Origin: Pseudomonadota bacterium
GTDB lineage: Bacteria; Pseudomonadota; Alphaproteobacteria; Sphingomonadales; SMXR01
DNA length: 5,847 nucleotides
Assembly (NCBI GenBank): GCA_022568115.1
Contig: JADFFP010000090.1
Span: forward strand, 1-5,847
Direction: 5' to 3'
Under the pieces are notes generated by a model that ran no database searches, was not told where the DNA came from, and was given only the letters and a program-made list of their open reading frames with translations. Positions 1-5,847 of the stretch are shown here, one piece after another. Every line of letters starts with the position of its first letter. Position 1 is the stretch's first letter. The translations under genes and the position numbers were made by a program.

Positions 1-89
1 AGACCGATCGCGTTAAGCTTGTCGCACAAGTCGCCAAGACCGGCATTCACCTGCAGGTGGTCCTTGAGCCATGACAGCGTGAACTTCAT
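1..89 (-). CDS. pheT: Phenylalanyl-tRNA synthetase beta subunit, N-terminus only
   Basis: The gene starts with ATG at 89 and runs off the left edge after 29 complete codons. The translation begins [12 protein letters not shown] and continues through a DKLNAIGL segment. This matches the usual opening of bacterial PheT, where a KFT/KFS-xxWL start precedes a helix ending in (T/N)xxGLE. PheT is the large subunit of the (alpha-beta)2 phenylalanyl-tRNA synthetase and carries tRNA recognition and editing of Tyr-tRNA(Phe). The ATG overlaps the pheS TGA as ATGA (86-89), so translation is probably coupled. An AGGGGG Shine-Dalgarno lies inside the end of pheS at 98-103, 8 bases before the start. Nothing can be said about the rest of the protein. 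The call rests on the short N-terminal match plus the strongly conserved pheS-pheT order. Confidence 0.93.
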   Translation of the reverse strand, partial: MKFTLSWLKDHLQVNAGLGDLCDKLNAIG

Positions 90-1162
90 CGGCTTAACCC
101 CCTGGCGATGGTCGGAATGTCAAGCGCCCGGAAGCCATAGTGCCTCAGCCAGCGGAGGTCGGACTCAAAGAACGGACGCAAATCGGGCATGCCGTATTTC
201 AGCATCGCCAACCGGTCGAGCCCGCAGCCAAAAGCAAACCCCTGGTATTTTTCCGGGTCCAGATTGCAGTATTCCAGGACCTTGGGGTGGAGCATGCCGC
301 AGCCGATGATCTCGAGCCAATCGTTGCCGGCGCCGATCTTGACCTGGCCTTTGGATAAATCACAGCCGACATCAACTTCGGCCGAGGGCTCGGTAAAGGG
401 AAAATAGGACGGCCGGAAACGCATTTTCACGTCATCAACCTCAAAAAAGGCCTTTACGAACGCCTCAATCGTCCCTTTCAGGTGGCCCATGGTGGTAAAT
501 TCGTCAATCACCAGACCCTCGATCTGGTGGAACATCGGGGTATGGGTGGCATCCGAATCGGAGCGGAAGGTGCGGCCCGGGGCGATGATCCTGATTGGCG
601 GCTTTTGACTCATCATGGTGCGGATCTGCACCGGCGAGGTATGGGTGCGGAGCAGCTTGCGCTCGCTCCCCTGATCCGCCTTCATGTAAAAGGTGTCGTG
701 CATTTGCCGCGCCGGATGCTCGGGCGGGATATTGAGCGCGGTAAAATTATGGAAATCATCCTCGATATGCGGCCCTTCGGCGATTTTGAAATCCATCGCC
801 GCGAAAATTTCCATCATTTCTTCCAGAACTTGGGTGAGCGGGTGGATGCGCCCTTCCGGCTCAGGCTCGACCGGCAATGTGACATCGAATTTGTCTTCCG
901 CCAGCTGGGCGTTGAGGGCCCTGGCCTCAAGCTCTTCCCGCTTGGCGTTCAAATCGGAATTGATGTCGCCTTTCAGTTGGTTGAGGGCGCCGCCGAAGGT
1001 CTTTTTCTCCTCAGCGCTTAAATGACCCAACTCTTTCAGAAGCGCTGTAACCCGGCCCTTTTTCCCCAAAGCGGAGAGGCGAATATCCTCGAGGGTGGAA
1101 AGAGTTTTTGCCCCCTTGATCTCGGCCAGGATTGCGCTTTTCAGTTTGTTCAGGTCTTGCAT
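86..1162 (-). CDS. pheS: Phenylalanyl-tRNA synthetase alpha subunit
   Basis: This is the catalytic subunit of the cytoplasmic phenylalanyl-tRNA synthetase, which joins phenylalanine to tRNA(Phe) using ATP; it is a class II synthetase. The protein has 358 residues, normal for bacterial PheS. Residues 1-90 are charged and helical, as in the tRNA-binding coiled coil. The catalytic domain follows, with HPLTQ at 107-111, the AEGPHIEDD stretch near 128-136, motif 2 [10 protein letters not shown] at 172-181 and [12 protein letters not shown] at 196-207. The amino-acid pocket segment [10 protein letters not shown] is at 256-265, and motif 3 [10 protein letters not shown] is at 312-321. No key motif is missing. 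The ATG at 1162 is preceded by a GAGGGG Shine-Dalgarno at 1173-1178. It lies 104 bases after rplT, behind a hairpin that could attenuate it, and overlaps pheT by four bases. The C-terminal LRWLRHYGF resembles alphaproteobacterial PheS from memory. Confidence 0.98.
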   Translation of the reverse strand: MQDLNKLKSAILAEIKGAKTLSTLEDIRLSALGKKGRVTALLKELGHLSAEEKKTFGGALNQLKGDINSDLNAKREELEARALNAQLAEDKFDVTLPVEPEPEGRIHPLTQVLEEMMEIFAAMDFKIAEGPHIEDDFHNFTALNIPPEHPARQMHDTFYMKADQGSERKLLRTHTSPVQIRTMMSQKPPIRIIAPGRTFRSDSDATHTPMFHQIEGLVIDEFTTMGHLKGTIEAFVKAFFEVDDVKMRFRPSYFPFTEPSAEVDVGCDLSKGQVKIGAGNDWLEIIGCGMLHPKVLEYCNLDPEKYQGFAFGCGLDRLAMLKYGMPDLRPFFESDLRWLRHYGFRALDIPTIARGLSR

Positions 1163-1195
1163 GTTTTGATGTCCCCTCGGGCCCCGGCTAACACT

Positions 1196-1229
1196 AAAAC
1201 AAAAGGGGCTCTTGAATGGAAGCCCCTTT
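1196..1229 (-). terminator. Rho-independent terminator or attenuator between rplT and pheS
   Basis: On the minus strand, AAAGGGGCT (1229-1221) and AGCCCCTTT (1210-1202) form a perfect 9-bp inverted repeat around a 10-base loop. The right arm runs into TTTTGTTTT (down to 1196). The U-rich side is present only for minus-strand transcription; on the plus strand the repeat is followed by just three Ts before AGC. It therefore fits a terminator ending the rpmI-rplT transcript, or an attenuator in the pheST leader. No Phe-rich leader peptide with a usual start codon is visible between 1266 and 1163, so E. coli-type pheL attenuation is not supported. Some read-through, or a promoter not identified here, must feed pheST. 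Confidence 0.75.
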
Positions 1230-1266
1230 AGCTGTCTTTATCGAATTTAAATGTTTTTAAAAGGCT

Positions 1267-1635
1267 TTAAGCGGATTCCTTTGCAACGGCATTCTTGGCC
1301 TGGTCGGCCAGCGTTTTAAATGCGCTTTCATTGTTGACGGCCAATTCCGCCAGGACCTTGCGGTCAATCTCAATATTGGCCAGCTTCAGGCCATGAATAA
1401 ATTTCCCGTAGGTCAGGCCATACTGTCTGGCCCCGGCGTTGATGCGCTGGATCCAGAGCGCCCGGAAATTGCGCTTTTTATTGCGGCGGTCGCGGTATGC
1501 GTACTGCCCGGCTTTTTCCACCGCCTGCATGGCGATGCGGATGGTATTTTTCCGGCGTCCCCGGTAGCCCTTGGCCTTTTTCAGAACTTTTTTGTGTCTG
1601 GCGTGGCTGGTGACGCCTCTTTTAATGTGTGCCAT
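1267..1635 (-). CDS. rplT: 50S ribosomal protein L20
   Basis: This is the 122-residue L20 protein, which binds 23S rRNA early and is needed for 50S assembly. It begins [16 protein letters not shown] and continues with the very basic [13 protein letters not shown] segment near residues 44-56 and a [12 protein letters not shown] stretch. The conserved [17 protein letters not shown] core follows, then the C-terminal globular domain with [18 protein letters not shown]. All family landmarks are present and the length is typical. The frame stays open upstream to an ATG at 1701, but that 22-residue extension overlaps the end of rpmI and lacks family similarity. The ATG at 1635 has an AGGAG Shine-Dalgarno 8 bases upstream. 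It follows rpmI by only 19 bases, so the two are co-transcribed. In other bacteria L20 represses this operon by binding its mRNA; I could not identify such a site here. Confidence 0.98.
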   Translation of the reverse strand: MAHIKRGVTSHARHKKVLKKAKGYRGRRKNTIRIAMQAVEKAGQYAYRDRRNKKRNFRALWIQRINAGARQYGLTYGKFIHGLKLANIEIDRKVLAELAVNNESAFKTLADQAKNAVAKESA

Positions 1636-1643
1636 GATCTGTG

Positions 1644-1648
1644 CTCCT
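1644..1648 (-). promoter_or_regulatory. Ribosome binding site of rplT (decides the start)
   Basis: AGGAG on the minus strand lies 8 bases before the ATG at 1635. The same motif-to-start distance is seen for rpmI and for the inferred infC start. It supports the 122-residue L20 over a longer form starting at 1701. Confidence 0.85.
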
Positions 1649-1654
1649 GTGATG

Positions 1655-1852
1655 CTAAGCGTAGGGAATAAATTTTTTGACGATTTTGGCGTCGGAAGCA
1701 CAGAGTGTCGTGGTTCCGCGCTTGTTCCTGATCTGCTTGTTGGAGCGTTTGATCATGCCGTGCTGCTTGCCGGATTGCGAAGCGCGTACTTTACCGGAAG
1801 CGGTTAGACGAAAGCGCTTCTTGGCGCCTGCCTTGGTCTTCAATTTGGGCAT
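1655..1852 (-). CDS. rpmI: 50S ribosomal protein L35
   Basis: This is a 65-residue basic protein of the large ribosomal subunit. It starts [21 protein letters not shown], the family signature, and continues with the conserved [20 protein letters not shown] block and an IKKFIPY-like end (IVKKFIPYA). Length and composition are as expected, with nothing missing. The ATG at 1852 has an AGAGG Shine-Dalgarno at 1861-1865, 8 bases upstream, and the gene stops at a TAG. It is the first gene of an rpmI-rplT unit and is followed after 19 bases by rplT. It is separated from infC, its usual upstream partner, by an oppositely oriented gene. It therefore probably depends on the minus-strand promoter at 1940-1968. 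Confidence 0.98.
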   Translation of the reverse strand: MPKLKTKAGAKKRFRLTASGKVRASQSGKQHGMIKRSNKQIRNKRGTTTLCASDAKIVKKFIPYA

Positions 1853-1939
1853 TTTGCAATCCTCTTCTTTAATTTTTATTGGATGCTTTTAGGCTCCCTC
1901 GGCATGCCCGTTACGCCGGAACGCCCCAATTCGATGCGG

Positions 1940-1968
1940 TTTATACAAAGGGATGCCCCGAAACGCAA
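1940..1968 (-). promoter_or_regulatory. Probable sigma-70-type promoter for rpmI-rplT
   Basis: On the minus strand, TTGCGT (1968-1963) is followed after exactly 17 bases by TATAAA (1945-1940). The -10 matches the TATAAT consensus at five of six positions and the -35 at three of six, including the TTG core. Transcription would start near 1933, giving a leader of about 80 bases before the rpmI ATG at 1852. A promoter is needed here because the gene immediately upstream is on the other strand. The assignment is by pattern only. Confidence 0.55.
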
Positions 1969-2060
1969 GGCTTTCTTTGCACTTTGTGCCCGCGACCGCC
2001 CGCTCACGAATATTCTATTTCCGGGTGACTGAATATTGCTTTAAAATAAACTAAAGACAA

Positions 2061-2068
2061 AAGGTGGA
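2061..2068 (+). promoter_or_regulatory. Ribosome binding site of the TraB/GumN-family gene
   Basis: AAGGTGGA lies about 10 bases before the GTG at 2078 and matches the anti-Shine-Dalgarno with one mismatch. It supports the GTG start, which also places a complete signal peptide at the N-terminus. Confidence 0.7.
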
Positions 2069-2077
2069 CTTCGAACA

Positions 2078-2953
2078 GTGAAAATTAAAAGCATACGGTT
2101 TCTGTTAATTTCATTGCTCTTGATTTGCGCTTATCCGTTGGGGCTTTTGGCCGAGCCGGCGATGTGGCGGGTCGAGGGAGATGAAAGCACGCTATATCTT
2201 TTCGGCACCTTTCACCGTCTGCCCGAGGAGGTGGACTGGCTCAGCCCGGAACGCCAGGAGGTGCTCAGGAATTCAAGCACCCTGGTTCTGGAAGCCATCA
2301 AATCCCAAACCGGAGAAGACATAAAAACTTTCCTTTCGCAAAACCTCGGCATCGCTATTTCCAGAATACCGCTGAATCTCAAACTGGAACAGGACACCTA
2401 CAACCTCCTCAAGGAACAAATGGAAGCTTACGGCGTGTCCGAGGCTACCTTTAACCGGTACCAGCCCTGGTACGCCTCTACCCTGTTAACCCGCTTGGGC
2501 GGTGAAGAAGTGGGCTTTTACAGCGAATTCGGGGTGGAATCAGTTCTCCAGGCCCGGGCTGAAAAAACCGGAAAAAGGCTGATTGCGCTTGAAACTCCGG
2601 CCCAGCAGCTGCTGTTTTTTGCCGACCTGCCGAATGAGACCCAGGTTGAGATGTTGCAGCAGACGATTTTGGCGTGGGGCGAGTTTGAAGAGATTTACCG
2701 GATTATGTTCGAAGCCTGGATCGCCGGAGACATTGAAACCACCGAACAGCTGGTGCTTGAACCTTTAAAGGCCAACCCGCCGATGTACCAGGTGTTGATA
2801 AAAAACCGCAATACCGCCTGGCTGGAGCCGCTGGAGGATTTGTTAAGCCAAAAGGGCGTGCATTTTGTTGCGGTCGGCACTGGCCATCTGGTCGGGCCGG
2901 ACAGTCTTGTTAAACTGTTTGAGGAAAAAGGATACCGGGTGGTGCGCCAGTAG
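2078..2953 (+). CDS. TraB/GumN-family protein with signal peptide
   Basis: This 291-residue protein is recognised as the TraB/GumN (TIKI-like) family. A basic start, a hydrophobic stretch (about 8-24) and a likely cleavage after LLA at 23-25 indicate export. The residue before Cys17 does not fit a lipobox. The mature part opens with PAMWRVEGDESTLYLFGTFH, containing the family GTxH motif at 43-46. Then come the LVLEA glutamate (E72), GVESVL at 152-157, ALET near 170-173, RNxxW at 244-248, and the C-terminal GTGHLVGPDSL block from 267. TIKI members are metalloproteases whose GxxH and glutamate residues are important; the bacterial members have no settled function, so proteolysis here is only a possibility. 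It starts with GTG, reads opposite to its neighbours, diverges from rpmI and converges on infC with an 18-base gap. It probably works in the periplasm and has no obvious tie to translation. Confidence 0.88.
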   Translation: MKIKSIRFLLISLLLICAYPLGLLAEPAMWRVEGDESTLYLFGTFHRLPEEVDWLSPERQEVLRNSSTLVLEAIKSQTGEDIKTFLSQNLGIAISRIPLNLKLEQDTYNLLKEQMEAYGVSEATFNRYQPWYASTLLTRLGGEEVGFYSEFGVESVLQARAEKTGKRLIALETPAQQLLFFADLPNETQVEMLQQTILAWGEFEEIYRIMFEAWIAGDIETTEQLVLEPLKANPPMYQVLIKNRNTAWLEPLEDLLSQKGVHFVAVGTGHLVGPDSLVKLFEEKGYRVVRQ

Positions 2954-2971
2954 CTTAGAGGTTAATATGCT

Positions 2972-3505
2972 CTACTTTGAGACAAACACCATGGTCATTT
3001 GCCGGCCTTCCATTTTAGGCTCCAGTTCGACCTTGGAAATCTCGGAAACATCTTTCCTGATCCTGTTCAGCACTTCCAGGCCCAGTTCCTTGTGGGCCAT
3101 TTCCCGGCCCCGGAAACGGATCGTGCATTTGACCTTGTCGCCGGCCTCGATGAAGCGGTGAAAAGCCTTCAGCTTGACATCATAATCGTGAACATCAATC
3201 CCCGGGCGCATCTTGATCTCTTTGACGTGCTGGATTTTCTGTTTTTTGCGCGCGGCATTGGCTTTTTTCTGGGCCTCGAACTTGAACTTGCCAAAATCAA
3301 GGATTTTGCAGACCGGAGGGTCAACGTTGGGGGATACCTCAACCAGATCCAAACCCGCCTCTTTCGCCATGATGAGGGCTTCTTCGGTATTTACGATTCC
3401 GTGATTTTCTCCATTTTGATCGATGAGCCTGATCTGCTCATTGGTAATCAGGTCATTGGCACGCGGCCCTTTTTTAACCGGGGCTCTGAAAGGTTGTCTG
3501 GCGAT
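2972..3505 (-). CDS. infC: Translation initiation factor IF-3, with inferred ATC start
   Basis: IF-3 binds the 30S subunit, keeps it apart from 50S and checks the initiator tRNA and start codon. From the inferred start the protein has 177 residues, close to the 180 of E. coli. The N-domain carries [17 protein letters not shown] at 13-29 and the family signature [14 protein letters not shown] at 63-76. A lysine-rich linker spans about 78-93. The C-domain begins [15 protein letters not shown] near 97-111 and ends MTMVFVSK. The first in-frame ATG (3370) would remove 45 residues of conserved N-domain. No ATG, GTG or TTG lies between it and the upstream in-frame stop at 3535-3533. An ATC at 3505 sits 8 bases after AGGAG and gives the expected (M)[16 protein letters not shown] start. 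IF-3 genes commonly use AUU or AUC, through which IF-3 represses its own translation. The gene follows thrS by 104 bases and converges with the TraB/GumN gene. Confidence 0.95.
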   Translation of the reverse strand: MARQPFRAPVKKGPRANDLITNEQIRLIDQNGENHGIVNTEEALIMAKEAGLDLVEVSPNVDPPVCKILDFGKFKFEAQKKANAARKKQKIQHVKEIKMRPGIDVHDYDVKLKAFHRFIEAGDKVKCTIRFRGREMAHKELGLEVLNRIRKDVSEISKVELEPKMEGRQMTMVFVSK

Positions 3506-3513
3506 GAATAAGT

Positions 3514-3518
3514 CTCCT
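3514..3518 (-). promoter_or_regulatory. Ribosome binding site of infC (decides the ATC start)
   Basis: AGGAG on the minus strand lies 8 bases before the ATC at 3505-3503. The spacing equals that of rplT and rpmI in this window. No canonical start codon lies in frame near it. This is the main evidence that infC begins at ATC. Confidence 0.85.
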
Positions 3519-3542
3519 GGGTCTGGTTTATGTTATCGGCTC

Positions 3543-3565
3543 AAAAAAATGCCCGCAGGCGGCAT
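3543..3565 (-). terminator. Candidate Rho-independent terminator after thrS
   Basis: On the minus strand, ATGCC (3565-3561) pairs with GGCAT (3553-3549) around a 7-base loop, and six further Ts follow (3548-3543). A bulged inner G-C pair could lengthen the stem. The stem is short but GC-containing, and the U tract is good, so partial termination of thrS transcripts before infC is plausible. No equally clear infC promoter was found downstream of it. Confidence 0.5.
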
Positions 3566-3609
3566 GCACTTTATCGCCCTTACATTGAAAAATAAAGAGG
3601 TTCCTTGCA

Positions 3610-5535
3610 TCAGGAGGGAATCCTGGCCTCTTTTACCAAGGCCCCGACCGCTTCTTTAAGGGGAAGGATTTCCTGATTTTGCGATCCCAGCCGCCGGATG
3701 CTGACGGTGCCTTCTTTAGCCTCGCGTTTGCCGACGACAAACATCACCGGCACTTTTACAAGCGAATGTTCGCGCACCTTGTAATTAATCTTTTCGTTGC
3801 GGATATCCAGTTCGGCCCGGATCCCGGCCTCTCTAAGGGCGGCATGGGCCTCTTTGGCATAATCATCACCATCGGAGGTGATAGTGGCGATCACCACTTG
3901 AATTGGCGCCAGCCACAGCGGCAGGCGTCCGGCGTAATGTTCAATCAAAATCCCGACGAAACGTTCCAATGAGCCGAACAGGGCGCGGTGCAGCATCACC
4001 GGGCGGTGCTTGTTGCCGTCCTCACCGATGTAGTAAATATCAAACCTCTCAGGCAGGTTCAGGTCCATCTGCAGGGTGCCGCACTGCCAGTCCCGCCCGA
4101 TCGCATCGCGCAGCACAAAATCAATCTTGGGTCCGTAAAACGCCCCTTCACCGGGATTGTAAACATAATCGCGCCCGGTCGCCTCGAGCGCTTCCTTGAG
4201 CGCCTTTTCCGATTTGTCCCACACCTCGTCAGAGCCGATGCGCCGCTCCGGCCGGTCTGAAAATTTGAGCGCCACGTCCGCAAATCCAAAGTCCTTGTAA
4301 ATATCGAGGATCAGCTCGGTAACCTTGATACACTCATCCTTCATTTGCTCCAAAGTGCAGTAGATATGGGCGTCGTCCTGGGTAAAGGCGCGCACCCGCA
4401 TCAGGCCGTGAAGGGCGCCGGAGGGTTCAAACCTGTGAACCTTGCCAAACTCGGCTACCCGCATCGGCAGGTCGCGATAGGATTTCAGGCCCTGGGCGTA
4501 GACCAGCACTCCGCCGGGACAGTTCATAGGCTTCAGGGCATATTCACGGCCATCGGGGGTGCTGGTATAGAACATGTTCTCGCCGAATTTTTCCACGTGG
4601 CCCGAGGTCACCCACAATTCCCGGTCGAGGATATCAGGCGTGGAAATTTCCACGTATCCGGCATCGTCCTGGCGCTTGCGCATATATTCAATCAGCTTCA
4701 GGAACAGGGTCCAGCCCTTGGGATGCCAGAAAACCGCGCCGGGGGATTCCTCCTGGAAATGAAACAGGTCCATCTCACGGCCAAGTTTGCGGTGGTCGCG
4801 CTTTTCCGCTTCCTCCAGCATGTGGAGGTAGGCGCCCAGTTCTTTTTTGTCGCGCCAGCAGGTGCCGTAAATGCGGGTCAGCATTTCATTCCCTGAATCG
4901 CCGCGCCAATAGGCCCCGGCAACTTTCATCAGCTTGAAAGCGGTGCCAAGTTTTCCGGTGGAGGGCAGATGCGGGCCGCGGCACAAATCGATAAAATCCC
5001 CCTGGCGGTAAAGGCTGACTTCCTCACCCTCGGGCAGGTCGGAGATGATCTCGGCCTTGTAAGCTTCGCCCTGGTCCTTGAAAAACTTGATCGCTTTGTC
5101 ACGATCCCAGACCTCGCGCCGGATGGTCTCATCGCGTTTTACGATCTCGCGCATCCGCTCCTCAATTTTTGGAAGATCGTCCTTGGTAAAAGGCTCGGCT
5201 CGCGCGAAATCATAATAAAAGCCGTTTTCGATCACCGGGCCAATGGTGATCTGGGTTTTGGGCCATAATTCCTTGACCGCCTCGGCCATGACGTGCGCGC
5301 AATCGTGGCGCAGCAGCTCCAGGCCCTGTTCATCCTTGGCGGTGATGATCGAAACCGCGGCGTCCTTCTCAAGGGGGCTGTAAATATCCTTCAATTCACC
5401 ATCGACAGTCATGGCCAGCGCCGCTTTGGCCAGGCCGGGGCCGATCGAGGCCGCCAGCTGCTCGCCGGTGATCGCCGCATCGAAGACTTTTACACTTCCG
5501 TCAGGGAGGGTGATTTTGACCTTTTGGGACGCCAT
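3610..5535 (-). CDS. thrS: Threonyl-tRNA synthetase
   Basis: This is the cytoplasmic class II enzyme that charges tRNA(Thr) with threonine and clears mis-attached serine. The protein has 641 residues, near the 642 of E. coli. An N-terminal TGS domain (about 1-62) precedes the editing domain. That domain has HDCAH (H77, H81) and CRGPH (C185, H189), the expected metal-type editing residues. In the catalytic core the zinc ligands are C339 (MNCP), H390 (DDAH) and H516 (MLH), each five positions beyond E. coli C334, H385 and H511. Motif 2 RFEPSG and the motif 3 region ([14 protein letters not shown]) are intact. The anticodon-binding domain starts near WLAPIQV at 541. No defect is visible. The Shine-Dalgarno before ATG 5535 is weak (GAAAGAAG). 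A promoter lies at 5572-5598, giving a leader of only about 30 bases, which seems too short for an E. coli-like tRNA-mimic operator. It ends 104 bases before infC. Confidence 0.98.
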   Translation of the reverse strand: MASQKVKITLPDGSVKVFDAAITGEQLAASIGPGLAKAALAMTVDGELKDIYSPLEKDAAVSIITAKDEQGLELLRHDCAHVMAEAVKELWPKTQITIGPVIENGFYYDFARAEPFTKDDLPKIEERMREIVKRDETIRREVWDRDKAIKFFKDQGEAYKAEIISDLPEGEEVSLYRQGDFIDLCRGPHLPSTGKLGTAFKLMKVAGAYWRGDSGNEMLTRIYGTCWRDKKELGAYLHMLEEAEKRDHRKLGREMDLFHFQEESPGAVFWHPKGWTLFLKLIEYMRKRQDDAGYVEISTPDILDRELWVTSGHVEKFGENMFYTSTPDGREYALKPMNCPGGVLVYAQGLKSYRDLPMRVAEFGKVHRFEPSGALHGLMRVRAFTQDDAHIYCTLEQMKDECIKVTELILDIYKDFGFADVALKFSDRPERRIGSDEVWDKSEKALKEALEATGRDYVYNPGEGAFYGPKIDFVLRDAIGRDWQCGTLQMDLNLPERFDIYYIGEDGNKHRPVMLHRALFGSLERFVGILIEHYAGRLPLWLAPIQVVIATITSDGDDYAKEAHAALREAGIRAELDIRNEKINYKVREHSLVKVPVMFVVGKREAKEGTVSIRRLGSQNQEILPLKEAVGALVKEARIPS

Positions 5536-5571
5536 TTTGCTTCTTTCATGTGGTCTTTCCTAAACTCGGGA

Positions 5572-5598
5572 AGTATAGGCGAAACCGCACCCTGTCAA
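5572..5598 (-). promoter_or_regulatory. Probable sigma-70-type promoter for thrS
   Basis: On the minus strand, TTGACA (5598-5593, six of six) is followed after 15 bases by TATACT (5577-5572, five of six). The preceding C gives CTTGAC, and the -10 can also be read as CTATAC, the form preferred in several alphaproteobacteria. The spacer is two bases shorter than the usual 17. Start of transcription would fall near 5565, about 30 bases before the thrS ATG. Confidence 0.65.
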
Positions 5599-5700
5599 GC
5601 CAGGGAGGGCCGCTCCCGGGCGAATTTGTTTATTCCCCGGTTGCGGACAGGTTAAAGCCCCATTACACCTGTGCCCAGACCCAAAAATACCAGAGCATCC

Positions 5701-5847
5701 ATGCCCCACCCAGAACCCTCATTGCTAGAAACCGGCCACGGGCAAAAGCTCGCTTATTGCAAAAGCGAGGGCGGTCCCGTCACGGTTATTTTTCTGGGCG
5801 GGATGATGTCCGACAAGCAGGGCGCCAAGGCGGTCTTCCTTGAGGGG
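5701..5847 (+). CDS. Alpha/beta hydrolase, N-terminus only
   Basis: The frame is open from an ATG at 5701 to the right edge, giving 49 residues. After a short hydrophilic lead and an LAYCK strand comes VTVIFLGGMMSDKQGAKA. This resembles the first core strand and oxyanion-loop region of small alpha/beta hydrolases, in which a GGxxSDxxGxKA pattern is common. I recall such hydrolases beside infC in alphaproteobacteria. The nucleophile elbow and the rest of the catalytic triad lie outside the window, so substrate and activity cannot be judged. No good Shine-Dalgarno precedes the ATG. An in-frame GTG at 5671 is an alternative start, also without one. The gene is divergent from thrS. The family call rests on one segment and on context. 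Confidence 0.7.
   Translation, partial: MPHPEPSLLETGHGQKLAYCKSEGGPVTVIFLGGMMSDKQGAKAVFLEG

Noticed and set aside
482..1021. A 179-codon plus-strand open frame opposite pheS
   Set aside because: It lies wholly antisense to an intact, highly conserved synthetase gene and shows no recognisable domain; it is a by-product of the pheS codon usage.
1163..1266. A phenylalanine-rich leader peptide controlling pheST, as in E. coli
   Set aside because: No ATG-started frame with clustered Phe codons exists in this gap on the minus strand.
1636..1701. A 22-residue N-terminal extension of L20 starting at 1701
   Set aside because: It overlaps the end of rpmI, does not resemble L20, and the AGGAG at 1644-1648 fits the ATG at 1635.
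2018..2047. A sigma-70 promoter for the TraB/GumN gene using TAAAAT at 2042-2047
   Set aside because: The -10 is fair, but no acceptable -35 (only TTCCGG or TTTCCG) lies 16-18 bases upstream, so I do not list it as a feature.
2972..3370. A short IF-3 starting at ATG 3370
   Set aside because: It would lack the first 45 residues, including the conserved [14 protein letters not shown] segment that is present upstream in frame.
2999..3511. A 170-codon plus-strand open frame opposite infC
   Set aside because: It covers almost the full infC gene in antisense and has no recognisable domain; infC is certain from its motifs.
3611..3625. The small inverted repeat CAGGA/TCCTG at the end of thrS as a terminator
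   Set aside because: It has only 5 bp, overlaps the thrS stop and has no U tract on the minus strand; the hairpin at 3543-3565 is the better candidate.
4345..4896. A 183-codon plus-strand open frame opposite thrS
   Set aside because: It is antisense to the thrS catalytic core and shows no family motif or supporting context.

Overview
This window holds a conserved translation gene cluster on the minus strand, from what looks like an alphaproteobacterium. Reading down the minus strand, the genes are thrS (5535-3610), infC (3505-2972), rpmI (1852-1655), rplT (1635-1267), pheS (1162-86) and the first codons of pheT (89-1). The alphaproteobacterial reading is an inference. It rests on the remembered resemblance of the PheS C-terminus (LRWLRHYGF) and of L20 to alphaproteobacterial proteins, on the CTTGAC-type -35 of the thrS promoter, and on an alpha/beta hydrolase gene facing away from the cluster. 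No 16S or other phylogenetic marker was tested.

Two plus-strand genes break the pattern. A secreted or periplasmic TraB/GumN-family gene (2078-2953) sits in opposite orientation between infC and rpmI, where these genes are usually adjacent and co-transcribed. At the right edge, a partial alpha/beta hydrolase gene (from 5701) diverges from thrS across a 165-base intergenic region.

The cluster looks less like one operon than like separately controlled units. thrS has a strong-looking promoter (TTGACA, 15 bp, TATACT). A short hairpin with a U tract lies between thrS and infC. rpmI-rplT has its own promoter (TTGCGT, 17 bp, TATAAA) just beyond the opposing TraB gene. A clean 9-bp hairpin with a U tract lies between rplT and pheS and could terminate or attenuate pheST transcription. 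pheS and pheT overlap by ATGA and are probably translationally coupled.

The products supply core translation: two aminoacyl-tRNA synthetases (Thr, Phe), initiation factor 3 and two 50S proteins. The most instructive detail is infC. Its reading frame has no ATG, GTG or TTG before the middle of the N-terminal domain. The well-placed Shine-Dalgarno instead points to an ATC start codon, as expected if IF3 controls its own synthesis by discriminating against non-canonical starts.

I see no CRISPR array, mobile element, tRNA, rRNA or defence system. No stretch above 300 bases lacks a gene. I did not find a wholly new system; the items worth following are regulatory and architectural.
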